Below are positions 55,395-64,000 of a stretch of DNA of 64,000 nucleotides, one piece after another (positions within the stretch are counted from its first letter, which is position 1; every line of letters begins with the position of its first letter). Origin of the DNA: Phyllobacteriaceae bacterium (GTDB lineage: Bacteria; Pseudomonadota; Alphaproteobacteria; Rhizobiales; Rhizobiaceae). A model generated the notes under the pieces. The model ran no database searches and was not told the DNA's origin. It saw nothing but the letters and a program-made list of their open reading frames with translations. The translations under genes were made by a program, and so were the position numbers. The stretch is from the NCBI GenBank assembly GCA_023954255.1, contig JAMLIH010000001.1:1-64000 (forward strand), read 5' to 3'.

Positions 55395-55877
55395 ATGGCA
55401 GATACGACGACAGGCCCCGGCACCGGCGACAAAGCACCCGATTTTGACCTTCCTGCGGCAGGTGCTGAAAATATCAGGCTTTCCGCCTTTGCCGGGAAGC
55501 CTGTGGTGCTGTTCTTCTATCCCAAGGACGACACCTCCGGCTGTACGGTGGAAGCGATCGACTTCACCGCCGCCCTGCCCGAATTCGGCAAGCTCGGTGT
55601 CGAGGTGATTGGCATGTCGCCGGATCCTGTGAAGAAGCACGACAAGTTCCGCCAAAAGCACGGGCTCGAAACGGTTCTCGTTGCCGACGAGGAGAAGCAG
55701 GCGCTTTCGGCCTACGGCGTGTGGGTCGAAAAGAGCATGTACGGCCGAAAGTACATGGGCGTGGAGCGCTCGACCTTTCTCATCGGCGCCGACGGCAGGA
55801 TCGTCAGGGCATGGCGCAAGGTGAAGGTTCCCGGTCATGTGGCGGAAGTGCTGGCGGCGGCGAAGGAACTGGCCTGA
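55395..55877 (+). CDS. bcp: Thiol peroxidase Bcp (peroxiredoxin), probably 1-Cys type
   Basis: This is a 160-residue peroxiredoxin that reduces peroxides. The peroxidatic Cys lies in FFYPKDDTSGCTVEAIDF (about residue 47). E. coli Bcp has a resolving Cys five residues later; here that position is Asp/Phe and no other Cys occurs in the protein. It therefore probably acts by a 1-Cys mechanism needing an external thiol. The start is ATG 55395 with GCGGAGAA upstream. The DUF455 gene follows 17 bases after the stop, likely in the same transcript. Confidence 0.94.
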   Translation: MADTTTGPGTGDKAPDFDLPAAGAENIRLSAFAGKPVVLFFYPKDDTSGCTVEAIDFTAALPEFGKLGVEVIGMSPDPVKKHDKFRQKHGLETVLVADEEKQALSAYGVWVEKSMYGRKYMGVERSTFLIGADGRIVRAWRKVKVPGHVAEVLAAAKELA

Positions 55878-55894
55878 CAGCCGGATCAGCCGCG

Positions 55895-56752
55895 GTGGAA
55901 GGTGGGGAACCCAAACGGGACATAGCGGCGGCAGGACAGCCTGCCTGTCTGGCCAGTGCGGCGATCGCAGCGCTTTGCGCATCCGGGATCGATGAAAAGC
56001 GCCGACTGACGAAGCAGATGGCCGACCGCTGGGAAGCGCGGCAACTTTCGCTCATCTCGAGCCGTGCCAGCCATCTGGTGCCGCCGCAGCGCCCCGGCAG
56101 GCCGGTAAAGCCCGACCTCGTGCCGCCTCACCTCGTGCCCCGCCGCTCGATCCGCAGCGAAAAGGGCATGATCGCCCTGCTGCACGCCATTGCCCATATC
56201 GAACTCAACGCCATCGATCTGGCGCTCGACATCATCGCCCGATTTGCCCGGCTCTCCATGCCGCGCTCCTTCTACGATGGATGGGTGATGGTGGCGCGCG
56301 AGGAGGCTAGGCATTTCGGCCTGCTCAACGACCGGCTGGCCGACTTTGGCGCCGCCTATGGCGATCTTCCCGCCCATGACGGGCTGTGGGAAGCTGCCCA
56401 ACGCACCGGCCACGACCTGATGGCCCGCCTCGCCGTGGTACCACTGGTACTGGAGGCACGCGGCCTCGACATCACCCCGTCACTGATCCGCCAGGTCGGC
56501 GAGACCGGCGACACGCAGACCGCAGAGATTTTCCACATCATCTACGAGGATGAGAAAGGCCATGTGGCCGTCGGCGCCAAATGGTTCCGTTTTCTCTGCC
56601 ACAAACGGGGTATCGAGCCTGCCGCCGAATTCCAGGCGCTGGTACGGCGCCACTTCCGCGGTCCCCTGAAACCGCCCTTCAACGATCTTGCCCGGGCAAA
56701 AAGCGGCATTACACCGGGCTTTTACCGCGCCCTTTCCCCGTCGGGTAACTGA
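55895..56752 (+). CDS. DUF455-family ferritin-like protein
   Basis: The protein has about 285 residues from a GTG at 55895. It is a four-helix-bundle protein with probable diiron ligands: Glu/His in HAIAHIELNAIDLALD, REEARHFGLL and YEDEKGHVAVG, spaced as in ferritin-like enzymes such as MiaE. The substrate is unknown. The exact start is unclear, as the open frame runs back through bcp and upstream of 55895 there is no strong ribosome site. It is probably co-transcribed with bcp. Confidence 0.85.
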   Translation: MEGGEPKRDIAAAGQPACLASAAIAALCASGIDEKRRLTKQMADRWEARQLSLISSRASHLVPPQRPGRPVKPDLVPPHLVPRRSIRSEKGMIALLHAIAHIELNAIDLALDIIARFARLSMPRSFYDGWVMVAREEARHFGLLNDRLADFGAAYGDLPAHDGLWEAAQRTGHDLMARLAVVPLVLEARGLDITPSLIRQVGETGDTQTAEIFHIIYEDEKGHVAVGAKWFRFLCHKRGIEPAAEFQALVRRHFRGPLKPPFNDLARAKSGITPGFYRALSPSGN

Positions 56753-56899
56753 AAGGCGGGATAACCGGCAAAAGCGCCGTTTCAGCGTTCGCGGTTTCCC
56801 AATCGGAAGCCTTTGTTAACCATATTCGGCAACACTTGCCCCATCGGATTCCCGCTCCGCGGGCCGGGTTTGCATTGGCAAAGTATCGGGTGTCGTTCA

Positions 56900-58246
56900 A
56901 TGAATGCAGCAAGAGAGCCCCGTCAGTTCGGACGCAGGGAAAACCGGATCACCATCACCACAAACGGCAAGGTTCGCGAATACCGCATTTCCGCCAACCT
57001 GCTGGTCCTTTCCGCCGTCCTGTTCTGCACCTTCATGACAGGCTATGTCGGTGCGACGGCCTATCTCGCCTTCCGCGAGGATCTCGTTGCCGGCACGCTC
57101 ATCCGTCAGGCCCGCATGCAACACGAATACGAGGATCGTATCGCCGCCCTGCGCTCGCGCGTCGACCGTATCACCTCCCGCCAGTTGCTCGACCAGCAGG
57201 CGGTGGAGGCCAAGGTTGCCGCCCTGATGCGCCAGCAGGAAATGCTGAGCGGCCGCAACGGTGCCATTGACGGCCTGATCGACAAGGCCCGCAAGAACGG
57301 CCTCAAGGTGCCTGCTGCCGGCAAGCCCGAACAGAAGGCTGAAATCGATGCCCCGCAGACCCCGGGCGTCGACACCATTACCACCGGCTCCACATCGTCC
57401 GACCGCAGGCCGACCATCGTGGCGCTGGCCGATGCCGGTTCCTTCTTGCGCGGCTCGACCTTCGCCGGCCAGAGCGGCGGCGAGATCGACCTGAGCAGCG
57501 AACTGGCAACCTTCGAAACCCCGCTGAGCCCGGCACCTGCCGGTCATGCGGCAGCGCTGGCGAGCCAGCGTATGTTCGACGATGTCCGCAAGCAGATTGC
57601 GACGATCGAGCAGGATCAGGCCGCAAGCCTCATGGCGCTGCAGCTTGCCGCCCGCGACCGCATGGAAAAGCTCGCTGCCGTCTATGAAAAGCTCAACATC
57701 GCCCTGCCCGACGACATGACCGCCAACACCGGCGGCCCCTTCGTCGCTTCAAGCGACATGGAATTCGAGGATCTTGCCGAAAACGTTGCGCTTTCCCTCG
57801 ACGCGTTCGCCAGCCTGAAGAAACAGGCCGGGAAGCTGCCGGTGGCAAACCCGGTTCCCGGCGCCGGCGTCACCAGCAATTTCGGCAGCCGCATCGATCC
57901 CTTCAACCGCCGTTCGGCCTTTCATGCCGGCATCGACTTCCGCGCCGCACGGGGCACGCCGGTACAGGCAACAGGCCGCGGCCGCATCGTTCATGCCGGC
58001 CGCAAGGGCGGTTACGGCCTGATGGTGGAGATCGACCACGGCAATGGCATTACCACGCGCTACGCCCATCTGAGCCGCGTTCTGGTCGAGGTGGGCGCCA
58101 GGGTGAATGCCGGCGATACCGTCGGCAAGGTCGGCAGCACCGGTCGCAGCACCGGCCCGCACCTGCACTATGAAGTCCGCCGACACGACAAGGCGAGCAA
58201 CCCCGTCAGGTTCCTGCAGGCAGGCCGCGAAATCGCCGCGCTCTGA
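56900..58246 (+). CDS. Periplasmic M23-family (LytM) metallopeptidase with membrane anchor and coiled coil
   Basis: The protein has 448 residues from ATG 56900. A membrane helix lies at about residues 29-55 (NLLVLSAVLFCTFMTGYVGATAYLAF). A coiled coil spans about residues 66-110 and a second about 230-270. The LytM domain (about 330-440) has the zinc ligands: HAGIDFRAARGTPV (HxxxD) and GPHLHYEVR (HxH). Such proteins cut peptide cross-links in peptidoglycan or activate amidases as degenerate LytM factors. All ligands are present, so it is likely active. Confidence 0.93.
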   Translation: MNAAREPRQFGRRENRITITTNGKVREYRISANLLVLSAVLFCTFMTGYVGATAYLAFREDLVAGTLIRQARMQHEYEDRIAALRSRVDRITSRQLLDQQAVEAKVAALMRQQEMLSGRNGAIDGLIDKARKNGLKVPAAGKPEQKAEIDAPQTPGVDTITTGSTSSDRRPTIVALADAGSFLRGSTFAGQSGGEIDLSSELATFETPLSPAPAGHAAALASQRMFDDVRKQIATIEQDQAASLMALQLAARDRMEKLAAVYEKLNIALPDDMTANTGGPFVASSDMEFEDLAENVALSLDAFASLKKQAGKLPVANPVPGAGVTSNFGSRIDPFNRRSAFHAGIDFRAARGTPVQATGRGRIVHAGRKGGYGLMVEIDHGNGITTRYAHLSRVLVEVGARVNAGDTVGKVGSTGRSTGPHLHYEVRRHDKASNPVRFLQAGREIAAL

Positions 58247-58260
58247 AGGCGCCGGCCGCG

Positions 58261-59386
58261 CTACTCGATATCGGCGACCTCGCCCTCTCCGCCAGTCACC
58301 TGGTGGATGAGCGAAGCTTCCATGAACTCGTTGAGATCGCCGCCCAGCACGCTGTCGGGCGAGGTGTTCTCCACCCCGGTGCGCAAGTCCTTGACCAGCT
58401 GATAGGGCTGAAGGACGTAGGATCGGATCTGGTGGCCCCAGCCGATTTCCGACTTCGCCTCATGCTGTTCCTGGATCGATTCCTGGCGCTTCTTCATCTC
58501 GAGGTCGTACAGCCTTGCACGAAGCGCCTTCATGGCGTTGGCCCGGTTCTGGTGCTGCGACTTCTCCGAGGAGGTCACCACGATACCCGTCGGCATGTGG
58601 GTGATGCGCACGGCCGAATCCGTGGTGTTGACGTGCTGGCCGCCTGCACCCGACGAGCGGAATGTATCGATGCGGATATCCTTGTCCTGGATTTCGATAT
58701 CGACATTGTCGTCGATCTCCGGATAGATCCAGACCGATGAAAACGAGGTATGGCGGCGCGCCTGGCTGTCATAAGGCGAGATGCGCACAAGGCGGTGAAC
58801 ACCCGACTCGGTCTTCAGCCAGCCATAGGCGTTCTCGCCGCGCACCAGGATGGAAGCGCCCTTGATGCCGGCCTCCTCGCCATCGTTGATGTACTGCACC
58901 TCGACCTTGTAGCCGTTCTGCTCCGCCCAGCGCGTATACATTCGCAGCAGCATCGAGGCCCAGTCCTGGCTCTCCGTGCCGCCTGCCCCGGCGTGAATTT
59001 CGACAAAGGCGTTGGCCGCATCCATCTCGCCGGACAGAAGGGCATCGACCTGGCGTTTGCCGAGATCCTTGTGCAGCGTCAGCAAAGCGGCTTCCGCCTC
59101 GCGGACAACGCCCTCATCGCCCTCTTCCTCACCCAGTTCGATCAGGCCGATCTGGTCGTCGAGTTCGTTCTGGATCGACTGGATGGTGTTGATGCTCTTT
59201 TCCAGATGCTGGCGCTCACGCATCAGCTTCTGTGCCTCGTCCGGATCGTTCCACAGTTCCGGATCCTCGGCCTTGGCATTGAGTTCCTTCAGGCGCGCCT
59301 GGGACTTGTCCCAGTCAAAGATGCCTCCTCAGCAGCCCGACCGACTGCTTGATTTCATCGACAGTGGATTGAATTTCCGCACGCAT
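58261..59386 (-). CDS. prfB: Peptide chain release factor 2, with programmed +1 frameshift
   Basis: RF2 recognises UGA and UAA and frees finished proteins from the ribosome. The first part (ATG 59386) reads MRAEIQSTVDEIKQSVGLLRRHL and stops at TGA 59317-59315. The body, in the +1 frame, continues LDWDKSQARLKELNAKAEDPELW to the stop at 58261, about 374 residues in total. The shift site is CTTTGAC (59320-59314) preceded by an AGGAGG (59329-59324) spaced as in E. coli. GGQ (SSGAGGQHVNTT) and the SPF-like anticodon region are intact. The in-frame UGA lets RF2 control its own level. Confidence 0.97.
59314..59329 (-). promoter_or_regulatory. Programmed +1 frameshift site of prfB
   Basis: On the coding strand AGGAGG is followed, three bases later, by CTTTGAC. 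The Shine-Dalgarno-like element stalls the ribosome and the slippery CTT reads on into the +1 frame past UGA. Confidence 0.93.
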
Positions 59387-59565
59387 CTCAATTCCGGTCC
59401 CGTGTTTTCGAGCGCCTCAATATGCGAGTGACTTGCCGTTGTAAACCGCTGAAAGCGGCAATTGCGACGCCCCGCTACACAGTCCCTGCAAGGCGGGGAC
59501 GGCGCACGCACCGTCAGCGTCCGCAGCACGGCGGCAAACGGAAGCAGGAAAATGCAGGGAGCCTG

Positions 59566-62034
59566 TCAGTAGAGGCCGCCGGTACCCGACAGGATCGCGC
59601 GGTTTGCATCCGGCGACACGGTGATGTTGGCATTGCCCACCATGTCCTCGAAGCCGATGACCGTGAAGATGGTCGGCGGCGCCGTTCCCGGCTTGAAGGC
59701 TTCCAGAATGACGCCCGGTTCGCCTGCACTTGCCTCAAGCCCGGTCTTGGCATTGATCGGAATGAGCTTGATGCCCTTGGGAACGCGGAAGTCGATCGGC
59801 GGTTTGCCCTTGTTGGCGTCGGCCATGAACTCCGTGAAGATGGGGGCTGCCAGATGGCCGCCCGTATTGCCGCGCCCCATCGGCCGCGGATTGTCGTAGC
59901 CGACATACACCCCGGCAACCAGATCCGGCGTATATCCGACGAACCAGGCATCCTTCTCGTCATTGGTGGTGCCGGTCTTGCCGGCCACCGGGCGCTCCAG
60001 CGCCATCACCGACTGGGCGGTGCCGCGCTGGACCACGCCTTCCATCATCGAGGTGATCTGATAGGCCGTCATCGGGTCGAGCACCTGTTCGCGGGTATCG
60101 ACCAGTTCGGGCTCTTCCTGGCCGGTCCAGGCATCGGCCGAGCAGGTCTCGCAGATGCGGTCCTCGTATTTGAAGATCGTCTTGCCGTAACGGTCCTGGA
60201 TGCGGTCGATGGTCGACGGCTTGACCTGCCGGCCGCCATTGGCAAGCACCGAATAGGCCGAAACCATGCGCAATACGGTCGTCTCTCCCGAACCCAGCGA
60301 CATCGCCAGCACGGGCAGCATGTCGTCATAGATGCCGAAACGCTCGGCATATTCGGCCACAAGCGGCATGCCCATGTCCTTGGCGAGCCGGACCGTCATC
60401 AGGTTGCGTGACTTTTCGATGCCCAGCCGCAGGGTCGAGGGACCTGCATAACCCTTGCCGTAGTTCTTTGGCTCCCAGATGCCGAGCGCAGAGCCCTGAT
60501 CCACCTTGATCGGTGCATCGAGCACCACCGAGGACGGCGTATAGCCGTTGTCAAGCGCTGCCGCATAAACGAACGGCTTGAACGATGATCCGGGCTGACG
60601 GTAAGCCTGTGTCGCCCGGTTGAACTGCGACTGGGCGAAGGAGAAACCGCCGGCAAGCGCCAGCACACGGCCGGTATGGGGATCCATGACCACCATCGCG
60701 CCCTGCACTTTCGGCGGCTGGCGCAGGCGGTACTCACCGGCCTGATTTTCCGCCACGGCCTCGACAAATACAACATCCCCGGTCTGGAGAATCTGGTCGG
60801 CGGTCTTGACGTTGCGGGTCTTGCCCTCCTCGTCGATCACCTTCTGGGCCCACTTCATGTTCTCCAACGTGATGCGGCCAAGCTTGCGCTCATCGGTCAA
60901 TTCGCCCGAAACCTCACGCTCGGGCTGAAGGCCGATGGAAGCTTCCTGTTCACCAACTCCCAGCACCACGGCCAGTTGCCATTCCGGCACATCGGAAAGC
61001 CCGTCGACTTCGCTGAGCGGCACACCCCAGTCGCCGGCTGCCTCGATGTGTGTAACCGGGCCGCGGTAACCGTGCTCGATGTCAAAACCGATCAAGCCGT
61101 TCTGCAGCGCCTTGCGCGCCATGCGCTGGATGTCGGGATCGAGCGTGGTGCGAATCGAAAGTCCGCCCTCGTAGAGCGCATCCTCACCATAGCGGTCGAT
61201 GATCTCTCGGCGCACTTCCTCGGAAAAATATTCGGAAGCGGCAAGATAGGTCGAGCGGCGGCGCGGATTGACTTCCAGCGGCTTGGCCTTGGCTTCGTCG
61301 CCTTCCTCCGGCGTGACGAAACCGTTGGCAACCATGCGGTCGATCACCCAGTTGCGGCGCTCGATGGCGGCTTCCGTCTTGTTGAACGGATGATAGTTGT
61401 TCGGCGCCTTGGGCAGCGCGGCCAGATAGGCCGCCTCGTGCAGCTTGAGCTGGTTCACCGACTTGTCGAAATAGGTCAGCGACGCGCCCGGCACGCCGTA
61501 AGCGCCCAGGCCGAGGAAAATCTCGTTCAGATAGAGTTCCAGGATGCGATCCTTGGAATAGGCCTGTTCGATGCGCAGTGCCAGAATGGCTTCCTTGATC
61601 TTGCGGTCGATGGTGCGCTCGTTGGAAAGCAGGAAGTTCTTCGCCACCTGCTGGGTGATCGTCGAGGCGCCGATCGAACGCCGGTCGGAGCCGAGGTTTC
61701 GCAGGTTGACGATGACGGCGCGGGCAAGTCCCTCGGGATCAATGCCCGGATGGGAATAGAAGTTCTTGTCCTCGGCGGAAAGGAACGCGTTCTTGACCAG
61801 GCTCGGAATTGCCTGGATCGGCAGATAAAGCCGCCTTTCGCGGGCATATTCGGCCATCAGCGCGCCATCGCCGGCATGAATGCGCGTCGTCACCGGGGGC
61901 TCATAGGCATTGAGTACCTCGTAATCGGGCAGATCCTTGGAAAGATCCGACACATACCAGGCAACACCGGCCAGAACGACCAGGCCGAGCAGCGTGCCGA
62001 TACCGAACAGATATCCGATAAGCCGCAAAATCAT
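59566..62034 (-). CDS. mrcA: Penicillin-binding protein 1A (bifunctional transglycosylase/transpeptidase)
   Basis: The 822-residue enzyme polymerises and crosslinks peptidoglycan. A membrane helix lies at about residues 4-27. The glycosyltransferase domain has EDKNFYSHPGID (catalytic Glu), RSIGASTITQQVAKN and KIKEAILALRIEQAYSKDRILELYLNEI. The transpeptidase domain has the serine tetrad SSFKP (SxxK) at about residue 487, SRN (EKSRNLMT) and KTGTT. Between them lies an OB-like insertion as in other PBP1A. Start ATG 62034. It lies between the amidase gene and prfB on the same strand. Confidence 0.97.
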   Translation of the reverse strand: MILRLIGYLFGIGTLLGLVVLAGVAWYVSDLSKDLPDYEVLNAYEPPVTTRIHAGDGALMAEYARERRLYLPIQAIPSLVKNAFLSAEDKNFYSHPGIDPEGLARAVIVNLRNLGSDRRSIGASTITQQVAKNFLLSNERTIDRKIKEAILALRIEQAYSKDRILELYLNEIFLGLGAYGVPGASLTYFDKSVNQLKLHEAAYLAALPKAPNNYHPFNKTEAAIERRNWVIDRMVANGFVTPEEGDEAKAKPLEVNPRRRSTYLAASEYFSEEVRREIIDRYGEDALYEGGLSIRTTLDPDIQRMARKALQNGLIGFDIEHGYRGPVTHIEAAGDWGVPLSEVDGLSDVPEWQLAVVLGVGEQEASIGLQPEREVSGELTDERKLGRITLENMKWAQKVIDEEGKTRNVKTADQILQTGDVVFVEAVAENQAGEYRLRQPPKVQGAMVVMDPHTGRVLALAGGFSFAQSQFNRATQAYRQPGSSFKPFVYAAALDNGYTPSSVVLDAPIKVDQGSALGIWEPKNYGKGYAGPSTLRLGIEKSRNLMTVRLAKDMGMPLVAEYAERFGIYDDMLPVLAMSLGSGETTVLRMVSAYSVLANGGRQVKPSTIDRIQDRYGKTIFKYEDRICETCSADAWTGQEEPELVDTREQVLDPMTAYQITSMMEGVVQRGTAQSVMALERPVAGKTGTTNDEKDAWFVGYTPDLVAGVYVGYDNPRPMGRGNTGGHLAAPIFTEFMADANKGKPPIDFRVPKGIKLIPINAKTGLEASAGEPGVILEAFKPGTAPPTIFTVIGFEDMVGNANITVSPDANRAILSGTGGLY

Positions 62035-62335
62035 GGGGTAAACCTAACCTCGCCCGTCCGGCCCTGCCGGATTACCTATCGTAAACTCGTTTCAGGTTTA
62101 GCCGTTTCCGAAAAGAAAGTCCAAACCAAAACAGTACTTAGCTGATTCCATCCGGCCTACGCTCGCCGGGAACATGCCGCAGGCACCTGTTGGCGTTGCT
62201 TTCGGCCAACAATGTGGCTGCAATCTGACACCACGGCCCATTCATCACATAAACATGGTTAATGCCACATTAAGAATTGACCGATCAAGCACGCCAGACC
62301 GACTTCTTCAGCGGGTTTCGCCTGCCTTCCCGGCC

Positions 62336-63754
62336 TCAGTTGCCGGTACTGCGCGGCTGCCGGCCGGCAAAGAACTCGACCACCGCCTCGCTGACGATGC
62401 CGGCAACCTTCGACTGCCAGTCCGGGTCCGCCATCAGATGCTCGTCCTCGTTGTTGGAGAGATACCCCAGTTCAAGCAGCACACTGGGAACCTCGGCGTT
62501 TTTCAATACCGCAAAGGAGGCCGCGCGCTGCGGATTGTTGATCAGGTTGACCCGGTCGCGCATCTTGCGCACCAGCATCAGCGAAAACGCCCGGGAAAAA
62601 TGCGTCGTCTCGCGCAGTGTCAGGTCGGCCAGAATGTCGGTCACGATGTCGGTTTCATTGGGTGCGGCAAGACCGGCAACCACATCGGCGAGGTTTTCCG
62701 AATCGGCAACCTCCTGCGCCAGCGCATCCGATGCCTTGTCCGCCAGCGTGTAGATCGTCGCCCCGCGCACATAGTTCTGGCGCAGGGCATCGGCATGGAT
62801 GGAAACCATCAGATCGGCATTTTCGCGCCGCGCAACCGCCTGGCGCTCCCTCAGCGAGACGAACACGTCGTCATCCCGGGTGTAAGCGATGTGAAACGGC
62901 CCGGCCTTTTCCAGCATCGGTCCGAGCTGGCGGGAGACCGCAAGCGTGACGTCCTTCTCGGCGACTTTCGTCGTCCGCCCCTCAGCGCCGCCATCGATGC
63001 CGCCATGGCCGGGGTCGAGCACGATGGTAAAGTAGCCTTCGCGCTTCGGTCCGCCACGCACCCGCCCGCCCTTGACCACAGCCTCGCCGCTTGCCCCCAG
63101 CAGCGCCTGCTGCTCGGCCACCCGCTGCGAAAACACGCCCTGCTCGATTTCGCCCAGCGACAGGCGAAGGCTGTAGCGGCCGGTTTCGGCATCGGCTTCG
63201 AGAACCTGCTGGCGGATTTCCGCCGCCGCCGACAGTGCCACCACCAGCCGGGAACGGTCATTGGTGATCGAACCGAACCGCAATTGCCTGATCAATCCGC
63301 CGGCATTCGAGGCGAATTCCGGATCGAAACCCAGCGTGATGTTGTTGAATTCGAGCACCAGCCTGTCGGGGCGGTCCATGAAGAACAGCCGATAGTCCGG
63401 CTTGCCGTCGAACTTCAGCAGCAGGGCCGTTTCCCCGTCTGCAACCTCCAGCATGCCGTCATAGGCAACCGTCGCCGCCACAGCGGCTTGCGCCGCACCA
63501 TCCGCCGCCTCGACCGCTGGTACTGCCGACTGCTGGGCCGATGCTTCAGGGACAACACCCGCCATTGCGGCCGGAAGAAGCGACAGCGCCAGCGCAAACG
63601 GCCTGATCCGGCCGCGCAAATCGCACCGTGTGCGCTGCCGCCCGGTGCTTGCGGGCAGGCCGACCGGCATCCCCTCGCCGACCGGGAGAGCGGGCTGTAT
63701 CGTCATCGCTGTAGAAGCTGTGTGATTTGTCATTTTCTGCCGAATCGCCACCAT
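62336..63754 (-). CDS. amiC: N-acetylmuramoyl-L-alanine amidase, AmiC type (AMIN + amidase_3)
   Basis: The protein has 472 residues with an exported N-terminus (a long leader ending near ASAQQ). The AMIN domain (about residues 85-200; VLEFNNITLGFDPEF, RFGSITNDRSRLVVAL) targets the septum. The amidase_3 domain has zinc His in IVLDPGHGGIDGGAEG, Glu in the next helix, HADAL, and the catalytic Glu near ELGYLSNNEDE. It splits daughter-cell walls by cutting the amide between MurNAc and stem peptide. The N-terminal start is uncertain. It is followed by mrcA and prfB. The 246 bases beyond it (to the window end) are probably the divergent promoter region. Confidence 0.93.
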   Translation of the reverse strand: MVAIRQKMTNHTASTAMTIQPALPVGEGMPVGLPASTGRQRTRCDLRGRIRPFALALSLLPAAMAGVVPEASAQQSAVPAVEAADGAAQAAVAATVAYDGMLEVADGETALLLKFDGKPDYRLFFMDRPDRLVLEFNNITLGFDPEFASNAGGLIRQLRFGSITNDRSRLVVALSAAAEIRQQVLEADAETGRYSLRLSLGEIEQGVFSQRVAEQQALLGASGEAVVKGGRVRGGPKREGYFTIVLDPGHGGIDGGAEGRTTKVAEKDVTLAVSRQLGPMLEKAGPFHIAYTRDDDVFVSLRERQAVARRENADLMVSIHADALRQNYVRGATIYTLADKASDALAQEVADSENLADVVAGLAAPNETDIVTDILADLTLRETTHFSRAFSLMLVRKMRDRVNLINNPQRAASFAVLKNAEVPSVLLELGYLSNNEDEHLMADPDWQSKVAGIVSEAVVEFFAGRQPRSTGN

Positions 63755-64000
63755 TTCCAGCCGATTCAGGCCTGTTAGGCCATTGCCTCCGGCTTGTCGA
63801 GGTTTGCCAGGCCGTTGGATGCCTCAAGGCGGTTGCCTGGGTTGTCCTCCGGGGCGATCCCGGAGTTTAACTGCTTTTTCAGGTCATGGCACGATTGGCC
63901 CATGATTGGCCTTGTTTAATGGCCGCTTTAGGCTTATGTCTGAAACCGAAACGGGATTGCCCTTGCCGGAATGCCGCAGAGTATCTGCCGGTGCCGTGTC
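63755..64000. other. Intergenic region upstream of the amidase gene
   Basis: These 246 bases hold no gene that I can support. In many Rhizobiales the RNase E gene (rne), with a long 5' leader, starts on the other side of amiC. The region would then hold the two divergent promoters. That neighbour is outside the window, so this is only expectation. Confidence 0.4.

Overview
The window is a high-GC alphaproteobacterial chromosome segment, almost certainly from Hyphomicrobiales (Rhizobiales). The call rests on gene content and order: an amidase–PBP1A–prfB block, anmK divergent from tyrS, hom–glpX–recJ, an IalB-family protein, HspQ, phosphatidylcholine synthase, B12-dependent ribonucleotide reductase NrdJ, and heterotetrameric sarcosine oxidase (soxBDAG) beside a GlxA/AraC-type regulator. 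No genus can be named safely from the sequence alone.

Layout. 1-5.7 kb: the 3' side of a minus-strand tatABC operon (tatC cut by the window edge), an Fe3+/spermidine-type ABC ATPase, a double cold-shock-domain protein and an M15-type lipoprotein. 5.9-13 kb: tRNA-Glu, a hypothetical gene, the GlxA-like regulator and soxBDAG, whose product turns sarcosine into glycine and a one-carbon unit. 13.3-17.6 kb: hom–glpX–recJ on the minus strand. 17.8-24.1 kb: small secreted proteins and lipoproteins, pcs, a UbiH-like hydroxylase, an AEC transporter, hspQ and ialB. 24.5-35.4 kb: an orphan oligopeptide-binding protein, a FrnE-like DsbA protein, DksA, an MFS transporter, a large MscS channel, a class II aldolase, tRNA-Leu, a CinA-N/MoaB-like protein and a WYL regulator with a clear operator-like inverted repeat.

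35.4-45.3 kb: an EamA transporter, gpt, a TetA-like MFS transporter, a GGDEF-EAL protein and nrdJ. Each of these five shows an apparent frameshift, while the rest of the window shows only the programmed prfB shift. This is either a stretch of poor consensus sequence or genuine gene decay. nrdJ has a long structured leader with NrdR-box-like sites.

45.3-47.6 kb is the accessory patch. It holds a tRNA/tmRNA-like T-arm fragment, an AT-rich foreign-looking membrane protein gene, and a GIY-YIG nuclease gene enclosed by 38-bp inverted repeats, followed by two further inverted pairs of short palindromes. All three pairs share the same terminal letters (GTCA...TCCA) and the same orientation. This is the best candidate in the window for an undescribed repeat/nuclease system.

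47.6-63.8 kb returns to core genes: TerB-like, aldo/keto reductase, anmK/tyrS, a giant AsmA/DUF3971-like envelope protein, 1-Cys-like Bcp, DUF455, an M23 peptidase, prfB with a canonical +1 frameshift site, PBP1A and an AmiC-type amidase. Several of these act on peptidoglycan: AnmK recycles anhydro-MurNAc, PBP1A builds the wall, and the amidase, M23 and M15 proteins cut or bind it.
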